Positions 42,557-51,766 of a stretch of DNA of 64,000 nt are shown here, piece by piece. Location of the stretch: NCBI RefSeq assembly GCF_963920925.1, contig NZ_CAWUDI010000006.1:124001-188000 (forward strand), written 5' to 3'. The position numbers and the translations under genes are program-made. Origin of the DNA: Rivularia sp963920925. GTDB taxonomy: Bacteria; Cyanobacteriota; Cyanobacteriia; Cyanobacteriales; Nostocaceae. The notes under the pieces are model-generated. The model made no database searches and was not told the origin of the DNA. It was given only the letters and a program-made list of their open reading frames with translations. Each line of letters starts with the position of its first letter. Positions within the stretch are counted from its first letter, which is position 1.

Positions 42557-43885
42557 TCAAAGCACTCGTAATAAACTAGGAATGCTATCAATCGCTTCTA
42601 GGTTGCGAATTTCGTCTAAAGCTTTGTGAAAATTACCTTCGGTAACGTCGTGGGTAACGACTACTATTTCTGCTAGCTTTTCTTGAAAACCTGTTTGCAC
42701 GATTGATTCTAAGCTGACTCCACTTTTACCGAAGCAAGTACCTAGTTTCCCGATTACTCCTGGTTGGTCTTTTGTTAGGAAACGTGCATAAAATCTTGTG
42801 ACAAGTTCTTCAGAAGCAGCTAATTGACAATTTTCTTGATGAAAACTAGCTAATAATGGGTCTAATTTAGAAATTTTATATTTTGATTTATTTCTTGAAT
42901 CTTGCTTGCTGGCTTCAGGTAAACTTATAAGTTGAGATACAAGATTTAAAATATCTGATGATACGGCGGAAGCTGTAGCACCCGCACCTGCACCGGGACC
43001 AAAAAACATCACTTGTCCGATGGGTTCGCCTTCTACAAAAATTGCGTTATTTACGCCGTTAATACTTGCTAAAGGATGTGCCGAAGGTACTAAAGTTGGA
43101 TGCACTCTTACTGAAAGCGATGATTGATTAACTTTTTTGGCGATCGCCAGTAACTTAATTACAAATCCCAGCTTTCGGGCATATTCAATATCGGTTTTAC
43201 TAATTTGGCGAATCCCTTCGCAATACACATCTTCTCTATTAATGCCTCCATCAAAGGCACAAGAAGCCAAAATAGCAATTTTATCGGCAGCGTCTAAACC
43301 TTCTACGTCGGCTGTAGGATCTGCCTCTGCATAACCTAATTGCTGTGCATCGGCTAATACATCATCGAAACTACTACCTTCGTTCTGCATCCGCGTCAAG
43401 ATGTAGTTGGTAGTACCGTTGATAATCCCCGTAACGGCTTGAATTTTATTAACGCTCAAAGATTGCTTTAACGGTTGAATGACCGGAATTCCACCACCTA
43501 CTGAAGCTTCAACCATTACATATACTCCGGCTTGATTGGCGGCCGTATATAGTTCTTCTCCAAACCGGGAAATAGCAGCTTTATTTGCAGTGACAACGTG
43601 CTTACCGTTACGTATGGCTTTGAGCATCAACTCTCTGGCTGGCTCTAATCCACCCATGACTTCTACAACAATATCTATATCGGGGTCGGTGACAATTGCC
43701 TCTAAATCTGTAGTGATAATTCCTTTGGGCAATTCTACTTCACGTGGCTTGTCAAGCGATCGCACTCCGACGCGATATATTTCAATTTCTTCTAATAAAG
43801 GATGGCGATCGTCGCTATCTAATAATAACTTCACCGTACCGCATCCGACGGTACCTAATCCCAGGATTCCCAGTTTAAAAGCCAC
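42557..43885 (-). CDS. hom: Homoserine dehydrogenase
   Basis: The 442-residue protein has an NAD(P)-binding Rossmann motif (GILGLGTVGCGTV, residues 6-18), the homoserine dehydrogenase core (GIINGTTNYILTRM, FGPGAGAGATASAV), and a C-terminal ACT domain (about 362-430, DQPGVIGKLGTCFGKSGVSL). It reduces aspartate semialdehyde to homoserine for threonine and methionine synthesis; the ACT domain is the usual threonine feedback site. Length and order are normal for the monofunctional bacterial enzyme. Start is GTG, with AGGGGG about 10 bp upstream. Confidence 0.95.
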   Translation of the reverse strand: MAFKLGILGLGTVGCGTVKLLLDSDDRHPLLEEIEIYRVGVRSLDKPREVELPKGIITTDLEAIVTDPDIDIVVEVMGGLEPARELMLKAIRNGKHVVTANKAAISRFGEELYTAANQAGVYVMVEASVGGGIPVIQPLKQSLSVNKIQAVTGIINGTTNYILTRMQNEGSSFDDVLADAQQLGYAEADPTADVEGLDAADKIAILASCAFDGGINREDVYCEGIRQISKTDIEYARKLGFVIKLLAIAKKVNQSSLSVRVHPTLVPSAHPLASINGVNNAIFVEGEPIGQVMFFGPGAGAGATASAVSSDILNLVSQLISLPEASKQDSRNKSKYKISKLDPLLASFHQENCQLAASEELVTRFYARFLTKDQPGVIGKLGTCFGKSGVSLESIVQTGFQEKLAEIVVVTHDVTEGNFHKALDEIRNLEAIDSIPSLLRVL

Positions 43886-43904
43886 GATTATAGCACCCCC
43901 TAAT

Positions 43905-43963
43905 TTTGGATTTTGGATTTTGGATTTTGGATTTTAGATTTTAGATTTTAGATTTTAGATTTT
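43905..43963. repeat. GATTTTGG/GATTTTA tandem repeat
   Basis: About eight 7-bp units (TTTTGGA, then TTTTAGA) just upstream of the hom start. The 43886-44333 gap otherwise holds the 32-bp repeat at 44177 and the hairpin at 44243; no gene is seen. Confidence 0.9.
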
Positions 43964-44176
43964 GCGGAAACTTGACGAAGAGATATTCTTCTCGTCAAAG
44001 TGTTTAAGACGGATCTTAGATAAAAACAAGTCCCTACCTTCAAGCAGGAAAGCAGGGGATAATCTAAAATTCATAAATTTTCTAATTTTAGTAGAAAAAC
44101 TTAAAATCTAAAACCTGTAAGCATCTTATTTCTTTTTATCTCTTTCAAGAAGAGGATAATCCGAAATCCCCAATCT

Positions 44177-44208
44177 AAAACAAAAGCATCCGTTGTTAAA
44201 ATCTAAAA
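44177..44208. repeat. Dispersed 32-bp repeat, copy 2
   Basis: Identical to 21787-21818, same orientation, in the gap between petH and hom. Confidence 0.85.
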
Positions 44209-44242
44209 TCTAAAATCCAAACTCCCTACTCCCTAAATAATA

Positions 44243-44269
44243 TAGGTAGGGCAATATATACCCTACCTA
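44243..44269 (-). terminator. Hairpin downstream of petH
   Basis: TAGGTAGGG (44243-44251) and CCCTACCTA (44261-44269) form a perfect 9-bp stem 65 bp past the petH stop. No clear T-tract follows on the minus strand, so its use as terminator is likely but not certain. Confidence 0.45.
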
Positions 44270-44333
44270 AATGTTTTGTCAAAAGTCAGCAGTCAAAAGT
44301 AAACTAAATTAACTTTCCGACCAACAACTTTTC

Positions 44334-45590
44334 TTAATAAGTTTCTACGTTCCAGCGGTGTGCTTTTTTGAGTTGCTTCTGGTAATTGCTCCACTCAACA
44401 CCTTCTTTAGCAGCAGCAGCAGCAAGTGCGGCATCAATACCGTCTTCCATACCCTTCAAACCGCAAATGTAGACGTAAGTGTTTTCGTCCTTAACCATTT
44501 TCCACAATTCCTCAGCGTACTCCTCGCAACGGTGCTGGATGTACATTCTACCGCCGTCTTTGTTCTTCTGTTCGCGGCTGATAGCGTAAGTTAAACGGAA
44601 GTTATCGGGATACTTGGACTGTATTTCTTCGAGTTCTTCTTTATAAAGAATGTTGGGAGTAGTAGGAATACCGAATATCAACCAAGCAAAGCCCTTGAAT
44701 TGATAATCTGTATTTACTTTCTTCTCTTTATCTTTGAACATCCGCCATAAATAAGCACGGAAAGGAGCAATACCCGTTCCGGTTCCCATCATCACGATCT
44801 TAGCTTCGGGGTCATCGGGTAAAAGCATTTCCTTACCCACCGGACCAGTAATATTAACATCTGCTCCTACTTCAAGACTAGTCAAATGAGTTGAGCAAAC
44901 GCCGTAGACTGTTTCGCCAGTTTCGGGGTGCTTGTACTCCAATTGGCGCACGCATAATGATACGGTTTTATCATCTACGTCATCACCATGTTGAGTTGAA
45001 GCGATGGAGTACAGTCTGAGTTTCTCAGGCTTACCATTCTTGTCTACTCCCGGTGGAACAATACCGATACTTTGACCTTCAAGATAACGCAAGTCTCCGC
45101 CGGAAATATCAAATTTGAGGTGACGCACGGTACCAATTCCGCCTTCACCAACCAATTCTTCATTAGATAGACATTTACCTACGTATGGATCTTTAGGACG
45201 GTAAATATTAACGGGAACGTCCTTCTTCTTGGCTTTCGCTTCAGTCATGGTGTTGCCTTTTTTATCCTTCTTCCTAGACTCTGATGTGGCTTCAACACCC
45301 CCTTTATTGCTCGCACCACTACTGCCGTTTGAAGCAACTTTACCGTTAGCTTGCTCCAAAGCGTCCATAGATTGAATGCTGACAATTTTGCCGCCTAGAC
45401 GAGAGATACGCCGCATTTCTTGATTCATGCGGTTATAAGGCACTCTAATGAATACACTGCCACTGTTCCGAATTGGGTAGTTTGTTTTATCAGTCTCTTC
45501 GCTCTGACGTAAACCCACTACTTCATATAGAAATACGCGGCTACCCGATTCCGAGTTAGCAGTACTTTCAATAGCGCCTTGATAATACAT
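44334..45590 (-). CDS. petH: Ferredoxin-NADP reductase with phycobilisome-linker domain
   Basis: An N-terminal CpcD-like linker domain (about 15-75, VFLYEVVGLRQSEETDKTN ... RMNQEMRRISRLGGKIVSI) attaches FNR to phycobilisome rods. A variable Ser/Gly/Lys linker follows, then the FAD domain (RLYSIAST and VCSTHLTSL motifs) and NADP domain (GTGTGIAPFRAYLWRMF), ending in the conserved terminal Tyr (WNVETY). It passes electrons from ferredoxin to NADP+ at the thylakoid. I chose ATG 45590 (MYYQGAI), which has GGAG 9 bp upstream, over the GTG at 45602. The ATG at 45246-45248 (MTEAKAKKK), start of the compact FNR, could give a short isoform as reported in other cyanobacteria. Confidence 0.97.
   Translation of the reverse strand: MYYQGAIESTANSESGSRVFLYEVVGLRQSEETDKTNYPIRNSGSVFIRVPYNRMNQEMRRISRLGGKIVSIQSMDALEQANGKVASNGSSGASNKGGVEATSESRKKDKKGNTMTEAKAKKKDVPVNIYRPKDPYVGKCLSNEELVGEGGIGTVRHLKFDISGGDLRYLEGQSIGIVPPGVDKNGKPEKLRLYSIASTQHGDDVDDKTVSLCVRQLEYKHPETGETVYGVCSTHLTSLEVGADVNITGPVGKEMLLPDDPEAKIVMMGTGTGIAPFRAYLWRMFKDKEKKVNTDYQFKGFAWLIFGIPTTPNILYKEELEEIQSKYPDNFRLTYAISREQKNKDGGRMYIQHRCEEYAEELWKMVKDENTYVYICGLKGMEDGIDAALAAAAAKEGVEWSNYQKQLKKAHRWNVETY
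45246..45263 (-). promoter_or_regulatory. Possible internal translation start for the short FNR isoform
   Basis: An ATG (codon 115 of the 45590 start) has AAAAAAGG about 8 bp upstream and begins MTEAKAKKKDVPVNIYRP, just where the linker ends and the reductase proper begins. Comparable short FNR starts are described in other cyanobacteria. Not proven here. Confidence 0.45.
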
Positions 45591-45642
45591 ATTTTTTACC
45601 ACTCCGATTGATTACTTAACCCTTGGACAAAATATCTTTCCC

Positions 45643-45679
45643 TTTTATACACTGCGACTTTGTTTACCGAATTTCGGTA
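45643..45679 (-). promoter_or_regulatory. Candidate petH promoter with operator palindrome
   Basis: On the minus strand, a perfect palindrome TACCGAAATTCGGTA (45665-45679) precedes a TATAAAA box (45643-45649), with centres about 26 bp apart, the geometry of an activator site overlapping the -35 region. It is not a canonical NtcA site (GTA-N8-TAC). Lies 55-90 bp upstream of the petH start. Confidence 0.4.
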
Positions 45680-46596
45680 TACCAATCGCAACATTCATCA
45701 GGGAAATGGCCGTCAATATAGCCATTAGTCTTACTGCTTGCACTCGTCTTAGTTGGCTGCGGGTTAGTTAAAGACACACCTGTTCACCTTCTAAAGTAAT
45801 TGATAAGTTGCTCGCAGAATGTTAATAATGAATCAATTTAATTTTTTCTTTGTCAATTTCGACATTAGGCGAACCTTAAGATAGCTTGAACTTACCGGGA
45901 TAATGGTAAACTATCAACGCGCCGAGTCTATTAACAATATTAATAATTGATAAAAGAATATTATATTCCTTTTGTGTAAGACTTTTTCCACTAATTTGAC
46001 TTATGTTATTAGCTGCTTATTATAGTTGTGGGTGACATTAGGACTCTTGAGCTTAATTGAGTAAGGACATTCACAAATAAGAAATTTGCTGCTAGAGATT
46101 TCACTGTAGCAATATCAATACGCACTCATGTGTTACCGACAACCATAAGTTATATAAACAACTATAATCAGTTTTGCGTGATGTGAAACATCTGTCAACC
46201 TTCACAGAGATGATTATTGGCAGAGGTTTCAGAGAAACAAGCAGAAGCCAAAAATAATCATATTTTTTCTATTTTATATTTTCCATCTTTCGATCTAATT
46301 AATTATTAGTTATTTTATAGTATAATTACTATCCACTATTTTTTGCTCTGCTACTATGGAAATAACCCGCAGTCGCAGAATTGGAGAAGCATTTGTGCCA
46401 TCGACTGGCAACAATAGAACGATCAAAACATGATACAGTTATATATAATGCAATATAATGTAATAATCTTTGCTTATCTTACCTATCGTTAGAGATGATA
46501 GGTAACAAATTGATTAGTGCAATAGCTTTTTGATTATTAAATGAATATTCGTAATTTGAGCGCAACCTGGTAATCGCGATTATTCGGGTGCAGAGC

Positions 46597-46626
46597 TTGT
46601 ATAAGATACGCCGCTTCTGTTACAAT
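46597..46626 (+). promoter_or_regulatory. Weak candidate prk promoter
   Basis: TTGTAT (46597-46602), an 18-bp spacer and TACAAT (46621-46626). The -10 matches at five of six positions but the -35 is poor. It would give a leader of about 210 bp. Confidence 0.25.
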
Positions 46627-46841
46627 CCGAAATATAGCTAGGATTAAATACTTACAGCAACTTATCATGACTAACGAAACAGGGATCAAGTAATAAAATC
46701 ATTACTTACCCCTTATTGTCGTATATTGATGTTGTGTAGCAAGAACGCAGGGCAACCGTAATGGGGACTCCTGACTTGTAATAAATCTGTGTAAAAAAAA
46801 TATTGATTCAGTCATCTTTAGAAATTAATTAGAGGGGATTT

Positions 46842-47846
46842 ATGACAAATATGCCGGATCGCATTGTAATGATTGGAGTTGCTGGAGACTCCGGATGCGG
46901 TAAATCTACGTTTTTGCGTCGCTTAATTGATTTGTTCGGCGAAGAATTTATGACCGTCATCTGTTTAGATGACTATCATAGTTTAGACCGCAAACAGCGT
47001 AAAAAAACAGGTATTACGGCTCTAAATCCAAGAGCAAATAATTTTGACTTGATGTACGAGCAAATGAAAGCTCTAAAAGAAGGTCAAGCAATCGATAAAC
47101 CGATTTACAACCATGAAACCGGCGAATTAGATCCTTCTGAGAGGATACAGCCAAATCATATTATTGTGATCGAAGGATTACATCCTTTATATGATGAGCG
47201 AGTGCGTTCTTTGCTTGATTTCAGCGTGTATTTAGATATTAGCGATGAAGTTAAGATTGCCTGGAAAATCCAGCGCGATATGGAAGAAAGAGGTCACGAT
47301 TACGAAGATGTCTTGGCTGCAATTAATTCTCGTAAACCTGATTTCCAAAACTATATTGAACCGCAAAGAGAATTTGCTGATGTGGTTCTTCAGGTATTAC
47401 CAACCAACCTGATTAAAGATGATAAAGAGCGTAAAGTACTGCGGGTACGTATGCTGCAAAGGGAAGATAAAGAAGGCTTTGAACCCGTTTACCTGTTTGA
47501 CGAAGGTTCAACAATTCAGTGGACTCCTTGCGGACGTAAGCTGACTTGTTCTTACCCCGGTATGCAGATGTACTACGGTTCCGATGTATATTACGGTCGC
47601 TATGTCTCTGTATTAGAAGTTGATGGTCAATTTGATAACCTCGATGAAGTCATTTATATTGAGACACATTTGAGTAAAACATCTACTAAGTATCAGGGAG
47701 AGATGACTCATTTGTTACTCCAGCACCGCGAATATCCAGGTTCTAATAATGGAACGGGTTTATTCCAAGTATTAACTGGTTTGAAAATGCGTGCTGCTTA
47801 CGAACGCTTAACACAGACAGAAGCGAAAATGGCTGTTGAGGTTTAA
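46842..47846 (+). CDS. prk: Phosphoribulokinase
   Basis: A 334-residue cyanobacterial PRK. The P-loop GDSGCGKSTF (residues 15-24) contains the first regulatory cysteine (Cys19); the second follows in MTVICLDDYH (Cys41). These form the thioredoxin/CP12-controlled disulfide that switches the enzyme off in the dark. Other landmarks: NHETGELDPSERI, VIEGLHPLYDERV. The reaction is ribulose-5-phosphate + ATP to ribulose-1,5-bisphosphate in the Calvin cycle. ATG 46842 has AGAGGGG upstream. Terminator at 47901. Confidence 0.97.
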   Translation: MTNMPDRIVMIGVAGDSGCGKSTFLRRLIDLFGEEFMTVICLDDYHSLDRKQRKKTGITALNPRANNFDLMYEQMKALKEGQAIDKPIYNHETGELDPSERIQPNHIIVIEGLHPLYDERVRSLLDFSVYLDISDEVKIAWKIQRDMEERGHDYEDVLAAINSRKPDFQNYIEPQREFADVVLQVLPTNLIKDDKERKVLRVRMLQREDKEGFEPVYLFDEGSTIQWTPCGRKLTCSYPGMQMYYGSDVYYGRYVSVLEVDGQFDNLDEVIYIETHLSKTSTKYQGEMTHLLLQHREYPGSNNGTGLFQVLTGLKMRAAYERLTQTEAKMAVEV

Positions 47847-47900
47847 GAGATTGTTTTAATTGGCTGATAAAATTTTTCAAAACTAGTTGTTATTTTTGTT

Positions 47901-47927
47901 GGGGCATCCATATGGTGTCCCTTTTTT
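47901..47927 (+). terminator. Terminator of prk
   Basis: GGGGCATC pairs with GGTGTCCC (with G-U pairs) around CATAT and is followed by TTTTTT, 55 bp beyond the stop. The rest of 47928-48182 is AT-rich leader for metK, where I see no riboswitch. Confidence 0.7.
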
Positions 47928-48182
47928 AGTAAAAAAATACAGATTAAGAATAAGTTAGATTAAGTTAAGTAAATATTTTATAACACCGAATGTTTCCAAA
48001 AAATTAGCTAACTAACAGAAAAACTATTTCTTTTCAAGTCATTTAGATAACTATTGATTTTCGGATAAATAAGGCAATACTCATTATTAATTGCCAAAAA
48101 ATTGGTATGATTGCTGATAAAAGCGACTTAATAAAATGTTCGCATTAATTAAGTCTAAATACTCTTTTAGGAGGAACTGAAT

Positions 48183-49472
48183 TTGACTCGTCGCTATCTA
48201 TTTACCTCCGAGTCTGTAACTGAGGGACATCCAGATAAAATCTGCGACCAGATTTCAGATACTATTCTGGATGCTTTACTCGAACAAGACCCCACAAGCC
48301 GCGTTGCAGCAGAAGTTGTGGTCAATACTGGCTTGGTGCTAATTACTGGTGAAATAACCAGTAAAGCGAATGTTAACTACATGAATCTCGCTAGAAAGAA
48401 AATAGCTGAGATTGGCTACACCGACGCTGTAAATGGCTTCTGTTCCAACAGCTGTTCGATTTTAGTTGCTTTAGACGAACAATCAGCGGATATCGCTCAA
48501 GGCGTTAACACCGCTCAAGAAAACCGCGAAGAGTCCAGCGAAGAACAATTCGACAAAATTGGTGCTGGCGATCAGGGTATCATGTTCGGTTTCGCTTGTG
48601 ACGAAACTCCCGAACTAATGCCTTTACCCATCAGCCTTGCTCACCGTATTGCTCGCAGGTTAGCAGCAGTTCGCAAGACAGGTGAATTAGCTTATCTACG
48701 TCCCGACGGTAAGACTCAGGTAAGTATTGCCTACGAAGATGGTAAACCCGTGGGTATTGACACCATCTTAATTTCTACCCAGCACGCGCCCACCATCGGC
48801 GATATCAGCGATGAAGCCGCAGTACGGGAAAAAATTAAGCAAGATTTGTGGTCTGCGGTAGTCGAACCTTTATTCGGCGACATTGAAATCAAGCCGGACG
48901 AGAAAACCCGTTTTTTGGTTAACCCCACCGGAAAATTTGTAATCGGCGGACCTCAAGGAGACTCAGGTCTTACCGGACGCAAAATTATTGTCGATACCTA
49001 TGGTGGTTATTCCCGACATGGTGGCGGAGCTTTTTCTGGCAAAGACCCCACAAAAGTAGACCGTAGCGCCGCTTATGCTTGTCGTTATGTGGCTAAAAAC
49101 ATTGTTGCTGCTGGTTTGGCAGAAAAATGTGAAGTTCAGTTGAGTTATGCCATTGGTGTTGCGCGTCCAGTGAGTATCATGATCGAAACTTTCGGTACGG
49201 GTAAAGTTGACGAACAAACTTTGTTGGAATTAGTTCAAAAGCACTTTGAACTTCGTCCAGCGGGTATTATTCATGCCTTCAACTTACACAAATTGTCAAA
49301 TGAACGAGGCGGACGTTTTTACCAGGACGTTGCGGCTTACGGTCATTTCGGACGTACCGATTTAGACTTACCGTGGGAGCGTACTGATAAAGCTCAATTG
49401 TTGAAGCAAGAAACAAGTAACTTAAATGGAGTAGCAGTACCAAACTCTACTCAAGCTTTAAGTCTTTCGTAA
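48183..49472 (+). CDS. metK: S-adenosylmethionine synthetase
   Basis: All signature segments are present in 429 residues: FTSESVTEGHPDKICDQISD (Met/ATP site), GAGDQGIMFGFACDET, and the P-loop-like GGGAFSGKDPTKVDRSAAY. It makes SAM from methionine and ATP. The start is TTG at 48183, supported by AGGAGGAAC at a spacing of about 6 bp and by conserved sequence beginning directly after it; a downstream ATG would delete the first motif. Length is a little above the E. coli enzyme (384), as usual for cyanobacteria. Confidence 0.96.
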   Translation: MTRRYLFTSESVTEGHPDKICDQISDTILDALLEQDPTSRVAAEVVVNTGLVLITGEITSKANVNYMNLARKKIAEIGYTDAVNGFCSNSCSILVALDEQSADIAQGVNTAQENREESSEEQFDKIGAGDQGIMFGFACDETPELMPLPISLAHRIARRLAAVRKTGELAYLRPDGKTQVSIAYEDGKPVGIDTILISTQHAPTIGDISDEAAVREKIKQDLWSAVVEPLFGDIEIKPDEKTRFLVNPTGKFVIGGPQGDSGLTGRKIIVDTYGGYSRHGGGAFSGKDPTKVDRSAAYACRYVAKNIVAAGLAEKCEVQLSYAIGVARPVSIMIETFGTGKVDEQTLLELVQKHFELRPAGIIHAFNLHKLSNERGGRFYQDVAAYGHFGRTDLDLPWERTDKAQLLKQETSNLNGVAVPNSTQALSLS

Positions 49473-49886
49473 AAAGTAGGTAGCCCCGTTTTTAGTGGAT
49501 GGGTAGCTGTCTTGTAGTAAGAAAACAGTGAGTGAGGAATAAATTTAAAGTTTATTACTCCTCACTTATTTAATTTGTCAACCGATTTTAATGAAAATTT
49601 GTTAAATTTTTACTGCAAAATAACCTAAATATCGTAAAGGTGGTGCAAAGTACCTAGCAGTTGGGCTTTTGTAACTGTTATAAAAGAAAATAATAATTAT
49701 AATTGATTACTGTCTCGATCTTATTTCACCGCTGATATTAATTATGTATAAAATATGTATAAAATATGGCGGTAAATAAAAATTTCTCTATAGAAAATAA
49801 GGCGGGCTTCTCGTTCTTGGTGTTTTATACTTAGAACGTATAGACAAAGCCTTATAGGAGTTCTCTCGGGTAAAGAGATTTGAGGG
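49473..49886. other. Intergenic region after metK, with terminator-like hairpin
   Basis: In this 414-bp gap, AGTGAGGAaTAAA (49531-49544) pairs with TTTATTAcTCCTCACT (49551-49566), a stem loop followed by TATTTAATT. It probably ends the metK transcript. Upstream of the kinase start the DNA is AT-rich with repeated TGTATAAAATATG (near 49743-49767). No gene. Confidence 0.65.
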
Positions 49887-51602
49887 ATGCAAACTCAAAA
49901 GCCAACCGCTTTATACAGCAGTTCAGAAAGTAAAGATGTGTCAGAAGATGTGCCCTTAAATGATGAACTGCCTACTTTAGAATTTCCTTCAAGTGGGAAA
50001 CTTAAAGCTAGTTCTAAACGTATCCATCAAAAAATTGGCTACGGATATTTTGTGGCGATTGGAATTGGTTTTTTTGGTTCGCTGGTTGGATTGGTAATTG
50101 CCAACTACTATCGCGCCAGAGAAATCGGTCAGTTTAAGCACGCCCAATATCAAACGCAAATGCTGGCAGATTACAAAGATGCTTTAGTAGAAGTACAACT
50201 GCACAGCTATAGTTTGGCTGCGGTGGCAAAACTACCCCAAAAGCGTTCTGCCGCAAAAGTTGAATTTGATGAAAGCATCCGTAAAGTCGAAGATGTCGAA
50301 GCTGAGATTGCAGAATTTATTAACGACAAACCTGGAAGATTAGCAGCAGCAGAACCAGTTGTTCAGGTATTAGTGCGAGAGTACCAAGATAGCTTAGAGT
50401 CTTACACGCAACAGCTAAATTCAATCTTGCAGCAAGCGAATGGTAAATCCCAACCACAGCAACTTTCTGATACCCAGCAACAATTACTCGAACTTACCCG
50501 TTCTCAAACAGCTATTAGTTTGGAGCAGCTAGGTAGACGATTAAATAATATTCTTCAAAATGCCCGAAGGCAAGAATCTCGTAGAGCCAAAGACTTAGAA
50601 TTTTCCAAAGGAATTGAAAGAACAATCGTAATTGCCAGTATGCTGCTTTCAGTCGCGATCGCAGTTGTGGTGGCTTGGCGAACTTCCCGCGCCATAGCGG
50701 AACCAGTAATAGTTGTAACTCAAGTAGCCGAACAAGTCGCTCGCAAATCCAATTTCGATTTACGCGCTCCAGTTACCACCGAAGATGAAATCGGCTTACT
50801 CGCAAAATCACTAAATCATTTAATAGAAAGAGTATCAAAAAGAACTAAACAATTAGAACAAGCTAAAGAATTAGCAGAAGCAGCCAGCAAAGCAAAAAGT
50901 CAATTCTTAGCAAACGTCAGCCATGAATTACGCACGCCTTTAAACGCCATAATCGGTTTAAGCCAACTTTTACAAGAAGACGCTACGGATTTAGGTGTAG
51001 AAGAAGATTTTACTGCTGACTTAGAAATAATTAATGCATCGGGTAGACATTTATTAGAACTGATTAACGACATCCTCGACTTATCCAAAATTGAAGCCGG
51101 GAAAATGACTCTTTACCCGGAAACCTTTGAAGTATTGCCATTGATAAAAAATCTTGTTTCCACCATCAAGCCAACCATAGAAAAAAATGGTAGCTCCTTA
51201 GAAATTGATGGTGATGGAGAACTAGGCACCATGTATCAAGATCAAACAAGAGTACGACAGGTACTATTAAATTTATTAAGCAATGCGTCAAAATTTACCA
51301 AAAACGGTAAGATAACCCTGAAAATTAGACGAGAAAATGCTGTAGCCGATATACCCAGTGAAATAATTACTTTTATCGTCAAAGATAGCGGCATTGGCAT
51401 GACAGAATCTCAGCTAAACCAGCTATTTAAACCATTTACACAAGGTGATGCTTCAACTACTAAAAAGTATGGTGGAACCGGATTAGGATTAGCCATTACC
51501 CGTCATTTTTGCCAAATGATGGGTGGTGATATTGACGTACAAAGTGAGTTTGAAGTAGGTTCCACTTTCACCGTTATATTACCAGTAATCAGTAATCAGT
51601 AA
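49887..51602 (+). CDS. Membrane sensor histidine kinase
   Basis: The 571 residues contain: cytoplasmic N-tail (1-50); TM1 (51-73, YFVAIGIGFFGSLVGLVIAN); a helical periplasmic sensor of about 170 residues; TM2 (246-264); HAMP (about 265-318, EPVIVVTQVAEQVAR); HisKA with phospho-acceptor His346 (LANVSHELRTPLNAIIG); and HATPase with N box (NLLSNASKFT), G1 (VKDSGIGM) and G2 (GGTGLGLAI). No receiver domain; no response regulator next to it (orphan). The ligand is unknown. The C-terminal codons and stop lie in a CAGTAAT tandem repeat. Confidence 0.93.
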   Translation: MQTQKPTALYSSSESKDVSEDVPLNDELPTLEFPSSGKLKASSKRIHQKIGYGYFVAIGIGFFGSLVGLVIANYYRAREIGQFKHAQYQTQMLADYKDALVEVQLHSYSLAAVAKLPQKRSAAKVEFDESIRKVEDVEAEIAEFINDKPGRLAAAEPVVQVLVREYQDSLESYTQQLNSILQQANGKSQPQQLSDTQQQLLELTRSQTAISLEQLGRRLNNILQNARRQESRRAKDLEFSKGIERTIVIASMLLSVAIAVVVAWRTSRAIAEPVIVVTQVAEQVARKSNFDLRAPVTTEDEIGLLAKSLNHLIERVSKRTKQLEQAKELAEAASKAKSQFLANVSHELRTPLNAIIGLSQLLQEDATDLGVEEDFTADLEIINASGRHLLELINDILDLSKIEAGKMTLYPETFEVLPLIKNLVSTIKPTIEKNGSSLEIDGDGELGTMYQDQTRVRQVLLNLLSNASKFTKNGKITLKIRRENAVADIPSEIITFIVKDSGIGMTESQLNQLFKPFTQGDASTTKKYGGTGLGLAITRHFCQMMGGDIDVQSEFEVGSTFTVILPVISNQ

Positions 51603-51632
51603 TCAATTATCAATTATCAGTGAATGGTAGGG

Positions 51633-51660
51633 TGTGTTGTTGCGAAGCGCAACGCACCAT
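51633..51660. repeat. Dispersed 28-bp repeat, copy 2
   Basis: The reverse complement begins ATGGTGCGTTGCGCTTCGC and matches 38553-38580 with one mismatch. Confidence 0.8.
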
Positions 51661-51766
51661 TATATGGGTTTTGAGTTAAGTGTAATATAGTTTTGATCTC
51701 TCTCCTACAAGAAGAGAAGCTTTGATTTTTGCTTTTTTCCTACTCCCCATTCCCTACTCCCTATTA

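Larger units (their letters stand above)
45591..46841. other. Long petH-prk intergenic region
   Basis: About 1.25 kb between divergent genes. Noticed features: the petH promoter candidate (45643-45679), a 25-codon lipoprotein-like fragment ending at 45799 (LVLLLALVLVGCGLV, no start codon), a hairpin TTACCTATC/GATAGGTAA (46479-46505), and a weak prk promoter near 46597. A 25-codon ATG frame at 46356 lacks a ribosome-binding site. Nothing else is supported. Confidence 0.6.

Noticed and set aside
43880..43895. Extended -10 box TGCTATAAT at the hom start
   Set aside because: It is only 1 bp from the GTG start, so a transcript would begin inside the gene and lose the Rossmann motif; probably chance.
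45643..45680. NtcA site for petH
   Set aside because: No GTA-N8-TAC was found near the promoter; the palindrome there is different.
46356..46433. 25-codon ATG frame upstream of prk
   Set aside because: No ribosome-binding site, no recognisable sequence character, and very short.
47928..48182. SAM riboswitch before metK
   Set aside because: No conserved SAM-riboswitch core could be seen; the leader is plain AT-rich DNA with a good ribosome-binding site.
51722..51766. N-terminal extension of the N-formylglutamate amidohydrolase protein
   Set aside because: The codons come from a CCCTACT-type repeat and the family fold starts after ATG 51767.
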